Assembly (NCBI RefSeq): GCF_003351025.1
Contig: NZ_QPCG01000005.1
Location: forward strand, 1-64,000
Reading direction: 5' to 3'
Source of the DNA: Mucilaginibacter endophyticus
Lineage (GTDB): Bacteria > Bacteroidota > Bacteroidia > Sphingobacteriales > Sphingobacteriaceae
Length of the DNA stretch: 64,000 nt
Below the pieces are notes generated by a model, which ran no database searches, had not been told where the DNA came from, and saw only the letters and a program-made list of their open reading frames with translations. Both the position numbers and the translations under genes were made by a program. Positions 54,112-63,395 of the stretch are shown one piece after another; positions within the stretch are counted from its first letter, which is position 1, and each line of letters opens with the position of its first letter.

Positions 54112-54870
54112 ATGCCGGTTCGCGACAAACTCTATTTTGCTTCTGATTTCCATTTAGGTACAGGTACATATGCCTCAAGCCGTCAACGCGAAGATAAGAT
54201 AGTGCGCTGGCTCGATAGTATTAAGCACGATGCCGCAGAACTGTTCCTGGTGGGCGATGTTTTTGACTTTTGGTTTGAATACAAAACTGTAGTACCTAAA
54301 GGCTATATCCGTTTCCTGGGTAAGCTTGCCGAACTTACAGATGCCGGCGTTAAGCTTTCCCTGTTTAAGGGCAATCACGACATGTGGATGTTTGATTATT
54401 TTGTAGATGAGCTCGGCGCTACCATCATCAGCAATGAATTGAAAATTGAGCGCGGTGGCAAGAAGTTCTATATACATCATGGCGATGGGCTTGGTCCGGG
54501 TGATAGCTTTTATAAGTTTTTGAAAGGCTTTTTTAGGAGTGGATTTTGCCAGTGGCTGTTTGCCCGTATCCACCCAAATCTTGGCGTAGGTATAGCCAAT
54601 AAATGGAGCCGTCACAGCCGCGATACCAACCAAAAGAAAGATAACCCCAAACCCGGAGAGCAAGAATGGCTGGTAACCTTTTGCCGCGAAGAGCTTAAAA
54701 CCAACTTTTACGATTACCTTGTTTTTGGGCATCGCCATATTCCGCTCGATATTCAATTAACACCACAAAGCCGCTACATTAACCTTGGCGAATGGGTTAC
54801 ACAGTTTACCTATGCTGTTTTTGATGGCAAGGAACTGAAATTGGAATACTTTGAAAAAGCTGCTGAATAG
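54112..54870 (+). CDS. lpxH: UDP-2,3-diacylglucosamine diphosphatase, LpxH type
   Basis: 252 residues. Calcineurin-like metal ligands: FASDFHLG, LVGDVFDFWFEY, KGNHDMW, HHGDGLG, and FGHRH. It hydrolyses UDP-diacylglucosamine to lipid X in lipid A synthesis. A TATTTTTG -7 element at 54099-54106 ends 5 bp before the ATG, so the mRNA is probably leaderless. Confidence 0.9.
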   Translation: MPVRDKLYFASDFHLGTGTYASSRQREDKIVRWLDSIKHDAAELFLVGDVFDFWFEYKTVVPKGYIRFLGKLAELTDAGVKLSLFKGNHDMWMFDYFVDELGATIISNELKIERGGKKFYIHHGDGLGPGDSFYKFLKGFFRSGFCQWLFARIHPNLGVGIANKWSRHSRDTNQKKDNPKPGEQEWLVTFCREELKTNFYDYLVFGHRHIPLDIQLTPQSRYINLGEWVTQFTYAVFDGKELKLEYFEKAAE

Positions 54871-54893
54871 TTTTAGGAGCGTTGAACGGTTCT

Positions 54894-55029
54894 ATTCATT
54901 GCCGTTGACTTTAGTCAACGGTTGAGAGAGCAAATAACCGGGCTTTAGCCCAACTCAGCGCGTGGCATTTTGGCTAAAGCCGTTTGCTTTTCATCATTAT
55001 TCCGTTGACTAAAGTCAACGGCAATGAAT
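54894..55029. repeat. Palindromic repeat C
   Basis: 136 bp. Outer arms ATTCATTGCCGTTGACTTTA and TAAAGTCAACGGCAATGAAT are complementary except near the centre; each arm itself holds CCGTTGACT-TAGTCAACGG. The inside carries GGGCTTTAGCCC and GGCTAAAGCC. The rest of the gap up to 55255 contains a TACTTTTG -7 element at 55147-55154, the likely prfA promoter. Confidence 0.82.
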
Positions 55030-55255
55030 TCTGTGCGGTGATTAACTAATAGCATTTCGATAGTCACCAGTGTTTACCGATTGTAATAAGCTGATTGCAG
55101 TGCGGTCATGGAACGATACATTGCATTTTCTTACAGAAAAAATGCGTACTTTTGTGCACTTTTTTGCAGTAAGTCTGTAAACCGCCCCGAAACATCAAAA
55201 CTTTCATAAGCCGGTTCAATATCAAACAGTTTGGCTGCATCATTATTTATAACAT

Positions 55256-56329
55256 ATGTTAGATAAATTAGAACTGATACACGAGCGCTGGAAAAACGTT
55301 GAAGGTGAGCTGAGCAGTCCTGACGCCATGCAGGACATGAAGCGTTTTGCCCAGTTAAACAAAGAATATAAAGACCTTGCTAAAATTGTTGATGAGTATT
55401 TTATATACCGCAACATTATGAGCAATATCGATACCAATAAGGAAATTCTGGCTACCGAAAAAGACGAGGAGTTTCGTGAGATGGCCAAGATGGAACTTGA
55501 TGAATTACTTGCTCAACAGGAAGTAAAAGAAGAAGAGATCCGTCTGATGCTGATCCCTAAAGATCCGGAGGATTCTAAAAACGCTATCGTCGAGATTCGT
55601 GGTGGTACTGGTGGTGATGAGGCAGCCCTTTTTGCCGGCGACCTTTACCGTATGTACATGCGCTATTGCGAGAAACGCGGCTGGCGTACCGAACTGGTTG
55701 ACTATACCGAAGGTACCAGCGGCGGTTACAAAGAGATTGTATTTAACGTAAACGCCGAAGACGCTTACGGAACACTAAAATATGAATCGGGCGTACACCG
55801 CGTACAACGTGTACCAGATACCGAAACACAGGGCAGGGTACATACTTCGGCAGCATCTGTAGTGGTGCTACCAGAAGTTGATGAGTTTGATATCGATCTG
55901 CAGGTAAGTGATATCCGTAAAGATTTGTTCTGTGCTTCAGGGCCGGGCGGTCAGTCGGTAAATACTACTTATTCGGCTGTGAGGTTAACCCACTTACCTA
56001 CAGGTATTGTTGCCCAGTGCCAGGATCAGAAATCGCAATTAAAAAACTACGATAAGGCTTTACAGGTATTACGTTCGAGGGTTTACGAAATGGAGCTTCA
56101 AAAGCACCTGGAAGAAACATCTAAAAAACGTAAAACCATGGTATCAACCGGCGATAGATCGGCCAAGGTACGTACCTATAACTACCCACAAGGACGTTTA
56201 ACCGAGCACCGTATTGGTTTAACCATTTACAACCTGCCAGGTGTATTAAACGGCGATTTGCAGGAAATCCTTGAGTCACTTCAGTTTGCCGAAAACGCGG
56301 AGAAATTAAAAGAGGGCACGGTAGCATAA
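55256..56329 (+). CDS. prfA: Peptide chain release factor 1
   Basis: 357 residues. The stop-codon-reading tripeptide is PDT in HRVQRVPDTETQGRVHTSAA, in the PxT form of RF1. The peptidyl-tRNA hydrolysis motif is GGQ in GPGGQSVNTTYSAVRL. It reads UAA and UAG. A leader of about 100 nt separates the ATG from the -7 element at 55147-55154. Confidence 0.96.
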   Translation: MLDKLELIHERWKNVEGELSSPDAMQDMKRFAQLNKEYKDLAKIVDEYFIYRNIMSNIDTNKEILATEKDEEFREMAKMELDELLAQQEVKEEEIRLMLIPKDPEDSKNAIVEIRGGTGGDEAALFAGDLYRMYMRYCEKRGWRTELVDYTEGTSGGYKEIVFNVNAEDAYGTLKYESGVHRVQRVPDTETQGRVHTSAASVVVLPEVDEFDIDLQVSDIRKDLFCASGPGGQSVNTTYSAVRLTHLPTGIVAQCQDQKSQLKNYDKALQVLRSRVYEMELQKHLEETSKKRKTMVSTGDRSAKVRTYNYPQGRLTEHRIGLTIYNLPGVLNGDLQEILESLQFAENAEKLKEGTVA

Positions 56330-56348
56330 TTGACTATTAAATAATATG

Positions 56349-56385
56349 AAAAAGGTCCCCAACCTCACCGGTTGGGGACCTTTTT
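56349..56385 (+). terminator. prfA terminator
   Basis: AAAAAGGTCCCCAACC pairs with GGTTGGGGACCTTTTT around TCACC, a strong 16-bp stem ending in Ts, 19 bp past the stop. Confidence 0.92.
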
Positions 56386-56481
56386 CATATTATGAGGAAT
56401 AAGTAACCTCTCTACCGCAGCATTGCGGACGCTTAAATCCAGTGCCTCTGAAATCGAAATAACATTAAGCAAAGAAGGGGC

Positions 56482-56556
56482 TGTCACCCTGAGCCTGTCG
56501 AAGGGTCGTGCGCAAAGGCCCTACCCACCATGCTTCGACAAGCTCAGCATGACACC
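56482..56556. repeat. Palindromic repeat B
   Basis: TGTCACCCTGAGCCTGTCGA and its imperfect complement TCGACAAGCTCAGCATGACA, with about 35 bp between. A widespread type of intergenic repeat; it lies between the prfA terminator and tex. Confidence 0.8.
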
Positions 56557-56590
56557 CATTTTTAATTATTGTTATTGGCCTGAACGTATT

Positions 56591-58867
56591 TTACAACTTA
56601 AATTTACCCTTCAAAGCAGCCAGTTTCAAAGCCATATCGGTTTCCGGCTCTTTTTCAACTCTTTTATTAAAGTTTGGCTTGTTGTTATTACCCTGTGGCC
56701 GACGGTCGTCGTTACGACGCTGGTTGTTTGGCTCGCTCTTATCGTTCTCTTTCATAGATAAAGCAATACGCTTGCGGTTCACGTCAACCTCGGTAACAGT
56801 CACCTCAACCTTTTGGTGTACTTTAAGCACCTCGTTAGGGTCTTTAATGTAACGGTTGGTGATCTGGCTCAGGTGAACAAGGCCGTCCTGGTGAACGCCG
56901 ATATCAACAAATGCACCAAAAGCGGTAATGTTGGTAACAATGCCTGGCAGCTTCATGCCCACTTTCAGGTCGCCAATGGCATTGATTCCATCGGTAAAGC
57001 TGAATGCCTCAAACTGCTCACGCGGGTCGCGGCCCGGTTTGGCAAGCTCGGCCATGATATCATTCAGGGTTGGTAGACCAACGGTTTCGGAAACATATTT
57101 TTGCAGTGGGATACTTTTACGCAGTGTTGGGTTGCCCATCAGGTCTTTTACCGTACATTTCATATCGGTTGCCATCTGCTCCAGCAAACCATAACGCTCC
57201 GGGTGAACGGCACTGGTATCAAGCGGATTTTCGGCATTATGGATGCGAAGGAAACCTGCTGCCTGCTCAAATGCTTTATCGCCCAAACGCGGAACTTTTT
57301 TCAATTGCTCACGGCGTTTAAAGGCTCCATTTTGGTTACGGTACTCAACAATGTTTTGTGCCAGTTGCGGTCCAAGACCCGATACATAAGCCAGGATCTG
57401 TTTTGAGGCTGTGTTAAGTTCAACACCTACCGCGTTCACCGCGCTGATCACAGTGTCATCTAACGAGGTTTGCAGCTTGTTCTGGTCAACATCATGCTGA
57501 TACTGACCAACGCCAATTGATTTTGGATCGATTTTTACCAGCTCGGCTAACGGGTCCATCAAACGGCGACCGATTGATACGGCTCCCCTAACGGTAACGT
57601 CATAATCAGGGAACTCTTCCCTTGCTACTTCCGATGCCGAGTAGATGGAAGCGCCACTTTCATTTACCATTACAATGGTTGCGCCTGCTAAATTCAGGTT
57701 GCGCACAAAAACTTCGGTTTCGCGGCCGGCAGTACCGTTACCAATGGCTATTGCTTCAATGTTGTATTTCTGGAACAGGTGCTGTACCGTTTTTTCGGCC
57801 TCGCGCGCCTGTCCTGCGCCTGTATGCGGGTAAATGGTAGTGTTTTCAAGTAACTTGCCCTGCTCATCCAAACAAACCAATTTACAGCCTGTACGGAAGC
57901 CAGGGTCAAGAGCCATTGTTCTTTTCTGACCAAGCGGTGCAGCAAGTAACAATTGACGCGCGTTTTCAGCGAATACACGGATAGCTTCTTCGTCGGCTTT
58001 CTTTTTGGTAAGCAAACGCACCTCTGTTTCCATTGATGGTTTCAGCAGGCGCTTGTAGCCATCGGTTACAGCTAAACGAACCTGCCCTGACGCCTGGTTG
58101 TTGGCTTTGATAACAGAATTTTCTAAGATCTCCAAGGCGTCATCTTCCTCAGGTTTCAGATCAAGCCACAGGATCTCTTCCTTCTCGCCGCGGCGCATAG
58201 CCAGTATCCGGTGCGATGGAGCTGATTTAACGGGCTCTGTCCATTCAAAGTAGTCTTTGTATTTAATACCGGCTTCTTCTTTACCTTCAACTACGCGTGA
58301 TGCAAAAGTGCCTTTCTCTACAAAAAGCTCACGGATTTTAGTACGTACTTCGGCATTTTCGGCAATGGTTTCGGCAATGATGTCCCTTGCACCGGCCAAC
58401 GCTTCTTCAACACTGGCAACGCCTTTTTCATCGCTGATGTATTCGGCAGCAATCAGTTCAGGATCGATATTGTTTTGCGCTAATAAAATATCGGCCAGCG
58501 GCTGCAGGCCTTTTTCGCGGGCTGCGGTGGCGCGGGTTTTGCGTTTAGGGCGATAAGGAAGATAGATATCTTCCAAAGTAACCATGGTTTCGGCTTCGTT
58601 GATCTGCTTCTCCAACTCGGGCGTTAATTTGCCCAGGTCTGTAAGCGATTTCAGGATAGCCTCGCGACGTTTGTCCAGTTCGCGCAGTTGCTGTACGCGG
58701 TCGCGAATGGTGGCAACCTGTACCTCATCCAAACTGCCGGTAAGCTCTTTACGGTAACGGGAAATGAACGGAACAGTGGCTCCTTCATCAAGCAGGCCTA
58801 CTGTAGCGGTAACCTGTTTTTCGGCTACAGAAAGCTCTGCAGCTATTATTTTATAATGAATGCTCAT
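56591..58867 (-). CDS. tex: Tex-family RNA-binding transcription accessory protein
   Basis: 758 residues from MSIHYKII (58867). Tex N-terminal helical domain (LLDEGATVPFISRYRKE), YqgF-like domain (MALDPGFRTGCKLVCLDEQG), helix-hairpin-helix region (SKQILAYVSGLGPQLAQNIV), then an S1 domain (GIVTNITAFGAFVDIGVHQD; LVHLSQITN). A basic Asn/Arg/Gln-rich linker follows, and the tail is LKGKFKL. It acts in RNA polymerase-associated RNA processing. Confidence 0.96.
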   Translation of the reverse strand: MSIHYKIIAAELSVAEKQVTATVGLLDEGATVPFISRYRKELTGSLDEVQVATIRDRVQQLRELDKRREAILKSLTDLGKLTPELEKQINEAETMVTLEDIYLPYRPKRKTRATAAREKGLQPLADILLAQNNIDPELIAAEYISDEKGVASVEEALAGARDIIAETIAENAEVRTKIRELFVEKGTFASRVVEGKEEAGIKYKDYFEWTEPVKSAPSHRILAMRRGEKEEILWLDLKPEEDDALEILENSVIKANNQASGQVRLAVTDGYKRLLKPSMETEVRLLTKKKADEEAIRVFAENARQLLLAAPLGQKRTMALDPGFRTGCKLVCLDEQGKLLENTTIYPHTGAGQAREAEKTVQHLFQKYNIEAIAIGNGTAGRETEVFVRNLNLAGATIVMVNESGASIYSASEVAREEFPDYDVTVRGAVSIGRRLMDPLAELVKIDPKSIGVGQYQHDVDQNKLQTSLDDTVISAVNAVGVELNTASKQILAYVSGLGPQLAQNIVEYRNQNGAFKRREQLKKVPRLGDKAFEQAAGFLRIHNAENPLDTSAVHPERYGLLEQMATDMKCTVKDLMGNPTLRKSIPLQKYVSETVGLPTLNDIMAELAKPGRDPREQFEAFSFTDGINAIGDLKVGMKLPGIVTNITAFGAFVDIGVHQDGLVHLSQITNRYIKDPNEVLKVHQKVEVTVTEVDVNRKRIALSMKENDKSEPNNQRRNDDRRPQGNNNKPNFNKRVEKEPETDMALKLAALKGKFKL

Positions 58868-58960
58868 AATCAAAATTCGGACTGCGAAGTTGAGGGAATA
58901 GGCTTACAATTCAAAAAAAGATTGTTAACAATGGGTTGAAAGATTTTGATTGGCTGATAT

Positions 58961-59054
58961 TTGTCTGAACCCGAATTTTTGGAATTAAAGAATTAACAGA
59001 ATGCTATGTAAATTTGATAAATTCTTAAAATTCGTTTAATTCGAGTTCAGACAA
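58961..59054. repeat. Palindromic repeat F
   Basis: TTGTCTGAACCCGAATTTT on the left and AATTCGAGTTCAGACAA on the right form an imperfect 94-bp inverted repeat, with inner GAATTAAAGAATTA. It lies between tex and the dehydrogenase. Confidence 0.75.
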
Positions 59055-59101
59055 CGCATAACTCATGGCAATCCTCAAATCCTATAAATCAAGGTTCAAA
59101 T

Positions 59102-60031
59102 TTACCCCTTCAAATCAACCAATTTCTCAGCCATTACTTCGCTGATTTTCCGGTACGAATCAAATGTCCAGCCGGCAACGTGTGGGCTTAACAGTACTTT
59201 ACCGCTTTGCCTTAATTCTTCAAACCATGGTTGCTCGGCGAGGGCGGGGAATTTTTCAACCTCAAGCACATCTAAACCGGCGCCTAATATTTTGCCTTCG
59301 CGTATGGCGTTTAACACAGCGCTTACTTTAGCGGTTTTGCCGCGCGAGGTGTTCAGGAAAAATATCGGTTTTTTAAAGTGGAACAGGTACTCATCATCAA
59401 CAAGTCCGTTGGTTTCGGTAGTCAGTGGAATATGAAGACTTAGTACATCGCTGTGCTTTACTATTTCTTCCATACTCACCTCACGCGCATATTTATCGCT
59501 GAACCCGGTTTTATACTTATCATATGCGATAACGTTTACCTGGAACCCCGAAAGTTTACGTGCAAAGCTGCCGCCCATGTGGCCGTAACCGATAATGCCT
59601 ACTGTTTTGCCTTTAAGCTCATAGCCGCGGTTAGCTTCACGCAGCCATTTGCCGTCACGGATTTCGGCATCGCCACGGTTCAGGTTATTCATTAATGACA
59701 GTAATAAACCTATAGCATGTTCACCCACCGCGTCTGAATTACCTTCGGGAGCATTAATGAGTGTTATGCCTTTTTGAATGGCGTAATCTTCATCAATATT
59801 ATCCATACCGGCGCCGGCGCGAGCTATAAACTGCAAGTTGGTGGCGGCATCAAGTACAGCTTTATCCACCCTGAATTTTGAGCGGATCACCAGTCCGGCA
59901 TAGTCGCCTATGATTTGCATGGCTTCGTCAACCTTAATCAGCGGACGGTAATCGCAGGTGTAACCTTTAGCTTCGGCCATCTCCATAAATATGGCATGCA
60001 CATCATCAACAATAAGGATATTATTTTTCAA
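59102..60031 (-). CDS. D-isomer-specific 2-hydroxyacid dehydrogenase (SerA-like)
   Basis: 309 residues from a TTG start (60031). The frame is open to an ATG at 60178, but that adds 49 residues with no family match, whereas KNNILIVDDVHAIF starts the fold. A TAAATTTG -7 element at 60058-60065 lies just upstream of the TTG. NAD-binding motif GIIGYGHMGGSFARKL; Arg in LNTSRG; the later Glu and His in LDVLEVEKFPA and LLSPHVAGWT. Substrate may be 3-phosphoglycerate or another 2-hydroxyacid; the ACT regulatory domain of full SerA is absent. Confidence 0.88.
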   Translation of the reverse strand: MKNNILIVDDVHAIFMEMAEAKGYTCDYRPLIKVDEAMQIIGDYAGLVIRSKFRVDKAVLDAATNLQFIARAGAGMDNIDEDYAIQKGITLINAPEGNSDAVGEHAIGLLLSLMNNLNRGDAEIRDGKWLREANRGYELKGKTVGIIGYGHMGGSFARKLSGFQVNVIAYDKYKTGFSDKYAREVSMEEIVKHSDVLSLHIPLTTETNGLVDDEYLFHFKKPIFFLNTSRGKTAKVSAVLNAIREGKILGAGLDVLEVEKFPALAEQPWFEELRQSGKVLLSPHVAGWTFDSYRKISEVMAEKLVDLKG

Positions 60032-60190
60032 CGTAGTATCTATTTTTTGTAAGAGGCCAAATTTACAAAATGCAAGGGTATTAGCGGACAGGCTTTTATA
60101 ATGACTGATGATTTTTACAGAGTGAATATAAATTCGATACAAAAGAGCGTCAGGGATCCCGATTTGCCCGCTATCCATGACTTAATCCTT

Positions 60191-60781
60191 TTACTTTACA
60201 ACCCGCTTGGCGTTATCCTTCACAAAGGTATCCCAGCCCGAATATGACTTTTTAGTACCAGCCTTTCCCGAACCCGACCCGGTAGGGATCCGCTGAAAAG
60301 AATGACAAACCGCAACGGCCAAACCGTCGGTAGCATCCAGAAAATCGGGAGTTTCTTTGAACTTTAACAGGCTTTGCAGCATGGCCGCTACCTGCTCTTT
60401 GGTGGCGCTGCCGTTACCGGTTATAGATTGTTTTATCTTACGGGGAGCATATTCAGTAATCTCAATATTACGGGATAATGCAGCTGCTATCGCCATGCCC
60501 TGCGCGCGACCGAGCTTAAGCATTACCTGAATGTTTTTGCCATAAAAAGGGGCTTCAATGGCCAGACAGTCGGGGTGGTAATTATCAATAAGGGCGACGG
60601 TTTTTTCAAAGATGCGCTGCAGCTTAAGCATATGATCATCGGTAACAGGCATTTTAACTACCCCCATGGCCAGCAGTTCAATCTTGGGGCCGGTTTCCTT
60701 AAGGATTCCGTAACCCATAACAGCTGTACCCGGGTCAATCCCCAAAATGATCCTCTCCTTTAAATTTATTGCCTGCTGCAT
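60191..60781 (-). CDS. ruvC: Holliday junction resolvase RuvC
   Basis: 196 residues. Acidic active-site residues in ILGIDPGTAVMGYG, LAIEAPFYGKN and DATDGLAVAVCH. Cleaves Holliday junctions with RuvAB. The C-terminus has an extra basic tail (SGSGKAGTKKSYSGWDTF). It lies 18 bp downstream of aat. Confidence 0.96.
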   Translation of the reverse strand: MQQAINLKERIILGIDPGTAVMGYGILKETGPKIELLAMGVVKMPVTDDHMLKLQRIFEKTVALIDNYHPDCLAIEAPFYGKNIQVMLKLGRAQGMAIAAALSRNIEITEYAPRKIKQSITGNGSATKEQVAAMLQSLLKFKETPDFLDATDGLAVAVCHSFQRIPTGSGSGKAGTKKSYSGWDTFVKDNAKRVVK

Positions 60782-60799
60782 AGGCTCAAAGGTAACTAA

Positions 60800-61438
60800 T
60801 CAAACTAAATTATTTAGCAATACATCCATGTATTGTTCACGGGATATCATCCGTGCACCCATCGATTCAAGGTGACCGGTGTGCACCTGGCAGTCGATAA
60901 GTTTGTAAAGCCCTGTTTGAGATAGGTGGATAAGCGCCGTTTTTGAAGCGTTGCTAACGCGGCTAAACATACTTTCGCCGCAAAAAACATCACCCACGTG
61001 TACCCCGTAAAGGCCGCCAACGAGTTCATCGTTTTGCCATACTTCAACAGAATGGGCATAACCTTCAGCATGCAAACGGTTATAAGCGGCTATCATATCG
61101 GGAACTATCCAGGTACCATCCTGCCCCTCACGCGGAGCAGTTGAGCAGGCGCTTATCACATCGTTAAAACAAGTATCAACCGTAACCCGCAATTTGCCCG
61201 AACGCAATACCTGCCGCATGGATTTGGATACTTTTAACTCTTCAGGATATAACACAAAACGCTCATGGGGCGAGTACCACAAAATAGGCGTATCATCGCT
61301 ATACCAGGGAAAAATCCCGTTTTGATAAGCCAGCAGCAAACGTTCGGTACTCAGGTCGCCGCCAACAGCCAAAAGCCCGTCTGGTTCGGCCAGATCGGGC
61401 TTCGGAAATATTAAACGTTCGTCGAGCCTGAATATCAT
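60800..61438 (-). CDS. aat: Leucyl/phenylalanyl-tRNA-protein transferase
   Basis: 212 residues from the ATG at 61438 (an in-frame TTG at 61447 is the alternative). Family motifs: FPKPDLAEPDGLLAVGGDLS, NGIFPWYSDDTPILWYSP, EGYAHSVEVW, GVHVGDVFCGESMFSRVSNA, HLESMGARMISR. It tags proteins for ClpS/ClpP degradation by the N-end rule. A TAAATTTG -7 element (61445-61452) overlaps the preceding stop and ends 6 bp before the ATG, so the mRNA is nearly leaderless. Confidence 0.95.
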   Translation of the reverse strand: MIFRLDERLIFPKPDLAEPDGLLAVGGDLSTERLLLAYQNGIFPWYSDDTPILWYSPHERFVLYPEELKVSKSMRQVLRSGKLRVTVDTCFNDVISACSTAPREGQDGTWIVPDMIAAYNRLHAEGYAHSVEVWQNDELVGGLYGVHVGDVFCGESMFSRVSNASKTALIHLSQTGLYKLIDCQVHTGHLESMGARMISREQYMDVLLNNLV

Positions 61439-61449
61439 CAGGCGCAAAT

Positions 61450-63387
61450 TTATGCTTTACGGCGTATCACCAGCTTTTTATTTTGGGCTTTGGCAATAGC
61501 ATCCATATAAACCTGCATTTCGGTGTATTTGGCAGCAGGGATCACATGATTTTTTAAATTGAATTTGGTTGTACTTACCACCTGGTTTTTAGCTGCATCA
61601 TAAACATACTTAACATCATAAGTGCCATAGGTAAACTTCAGGCTCTGGTCGGCAGGCATGGCGTCAATTTCAAAACCGGCGGGCAAATCAATCGTGGTAA
61701 CGCATGTTTTTAACATTGGGATTTCAAAAAAGAAATCACTTTTACGTTTTTCGAGTACCGGTACGGTTGTCTTCCATAAATCGAACACCCGGGGCCTGTA
61801 AAATTGCTTATTACCGGCTGATACATCACAAAACTTGTCATATTCCAGGTCGATATCTACTTCTTTAACACCATCTTTATCAGTTGAGGGCTTAAACTCA
61901 AAAAGCGATGGCTGCTTCATATTAAGCATGCGCATAAGGTATTGTTTCTGTTCGTCGGTTTTTAATGAGGCTATACCCAGGTAATCAGAACGATATTCGC
62001 CGGTACTTGAAATTTTGAGCTGGGCCTTCGCGCCGCCTTCCGCGTCAAGTACTATATGTACTTCGGAGTTCAGCTGATTGTCAACATCGATACTGCGGGG
62101 AGTTTTAACAAGCTTGCCGCCATCTTCTGTAACCAGCAGTGCATACCTGTTTTCGGTAAACGGACCAAGTTTGCCAAATGGCTTTTGCATATTGGTACAT
62201 TCCAGCCAGGTGGTATCACTTTTGAAAGGCACGCACAAAATAATATGATTAAACGGGTCACTCGGAAAAGCCGGATCAGCAGGTTCTTCGTTGGAGCCTG
62301 CATTTATTATTGCATAATATGAAGGTATATTAACAGCTTTCAATAAGGCATACATATAATTTGAAAGCGCTTTACAATCCCCATATTTTTTCTGATCCAC
62401 AAATGTGGCCGGGAAAGGTTTTAAACCGCCAATACCTAACTGGATGCTCACATAACGCATGTTTTGCTGCATGTACTGATACAAAAATTTGACTTTCTCC
62501 TTATCCGTTTTAATATCTGCCGTCATTTTTTTGATCTCCTCAACCCGCTCAGGGCTGAGGCTGCAAACATCGGCGTTAAGTGCCTGCTGCCACTTTCCAT
62601 AGTTTTGCCAGGTACTGATATCGCCCGGAATGCCTCCGTATTGAAAGGTATTTGTTGCAAACATAACTTTCGGCATAACCTGCCAGGAAACGGCATCATC
62701 TTCGGGCTTTATCGCTTTTAAGTTTTTTACGTGCCAGGTGTATTTTTCAAATTCGCCGGCCGGTGTTTTTTCGGGCTTAATGGCAGTGTTTTTGTTCATA
62801 TACCTGAAACCAACAGCAGGATTTACCAAAACCGAGTATTCTGCACTTTGCACAGCGCTTTCGGGTGTAAGTATCTGCCACTCGCCCAAATCAAGATAAC
62901 TGTTCAGATCCTGCTCAAAAATAACTTCGATAGTAGCCGGGTATGTAGATACCGTATGGCCCACATACAATACCCTGTCGTCTGTTACAATCGAGATCCC
63001 ATCGGTTGCAGCGTGGTCATAAAAATCACTTTTGCGATATTTTTTAATCATTGTACCGCCGGCGTTATACACCAGCATTTGCGCATCCTCAACACTAATG
63101 AATTTTTTATCATAACCCAGGGCAATTTGCGCGGCCTCATCTCCTTTCTCGTTTAAAACGGCTATGATAGCATGATGCTTTTTGACCATTTTACCCGCTG
63201 CTTTAACGGTGATCTCATCTGATGAGTAGCGCACCACCGAGTTTGCATCCTCTTTCAATGAATCCGGAATAGTTGAGGCTACGTAAAGATCTTTAGGGAT
63301 GGTTTTATCCTGGCTATAGCTTTTAACGACTAAAACAAACATGGCTGCCGCGGTTAGCAGCAGCCTGTTAAAATATTTACTGATCAT
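61450..63387 (-). CDS. DUF3857/transglutaminase-like secreted protein
   Basis: 645 residues with a signal peptide (1-25, ending SYSQ). DUF3857 covers about 60-220; the transglutaminase core follows with Cys in QKKYGDCKALSNYMYALLK, His in DPFNHIILCVPF and a later Asp/Glu in TTWLECTNM. A DUF3858-like C-terminal part follows. Periplasmic; may cleave or crosslink peptides, but activity is unproven. It sits 8 bp after the stop of a paralogue-like gene. Confidence 0.92.
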   Translation of the reverse strand: MISKYFNRLLLTAAAMFVLVVKSYSQDKTIPKDLYVASTIPDSLKEDANSVVRYSSDEITVKAAGKMVKKHHAIIAVLNEKGDEAAQIALGYDKKFISVEDAQMLVYNAGGTMIKKYRKSDFYDHAATDGISIVTDDRVLYVGHTVSTYPATIEVIFEQDLNSYLDLGEWQILTPESAVQSAEYSVLVNPAVGFRYMNKNTAIKPEKTPAGEFEKYTWHVKNLKAIKPEDDAVSWQVMPKVMFATNTFQYGGIPGDISTWQNYGKWQQALNADVCSLSPERVEEIKKMTADIKTDKEKVKFLYQYMQQNMRYVSIQLGIGGLKPFPATFVDQKKYGDCKALSNYMYALLKAVNIPSYYAIINAGSNEEPADPAFPSDPFNHIILCVPFKSDTTWLECTNMQKPFGKLGPFTENRYALLVTEDGGKLVKTPRSIDVDNQLNSEVHIVLDAEGGAKAQLKISSTGEYRSDYLGIASLKTDEQKQYLMRMLNMKQPSLFEFKPSTDKDGVKEVDIDLEYDKFCDVSAGNKQFYRPRVFDLWKTTVPVLEKRKSDFFFEIPMLKTCVTTIDLPAGFEIDAMPADQSLKFTYGTYDVKYVYDAAKNQVVSTTKFNLKNHVIPAAKYTEMQVYMDAIAKAQNKKLVIRRKA

Positions 63388-63395
63388 ATTTCTCG

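Noticed and set aside
56423..56761. 112-codon open frame on the plus strand
   Set aside because: It covers repeat B and the antisense of the tex 3' end.
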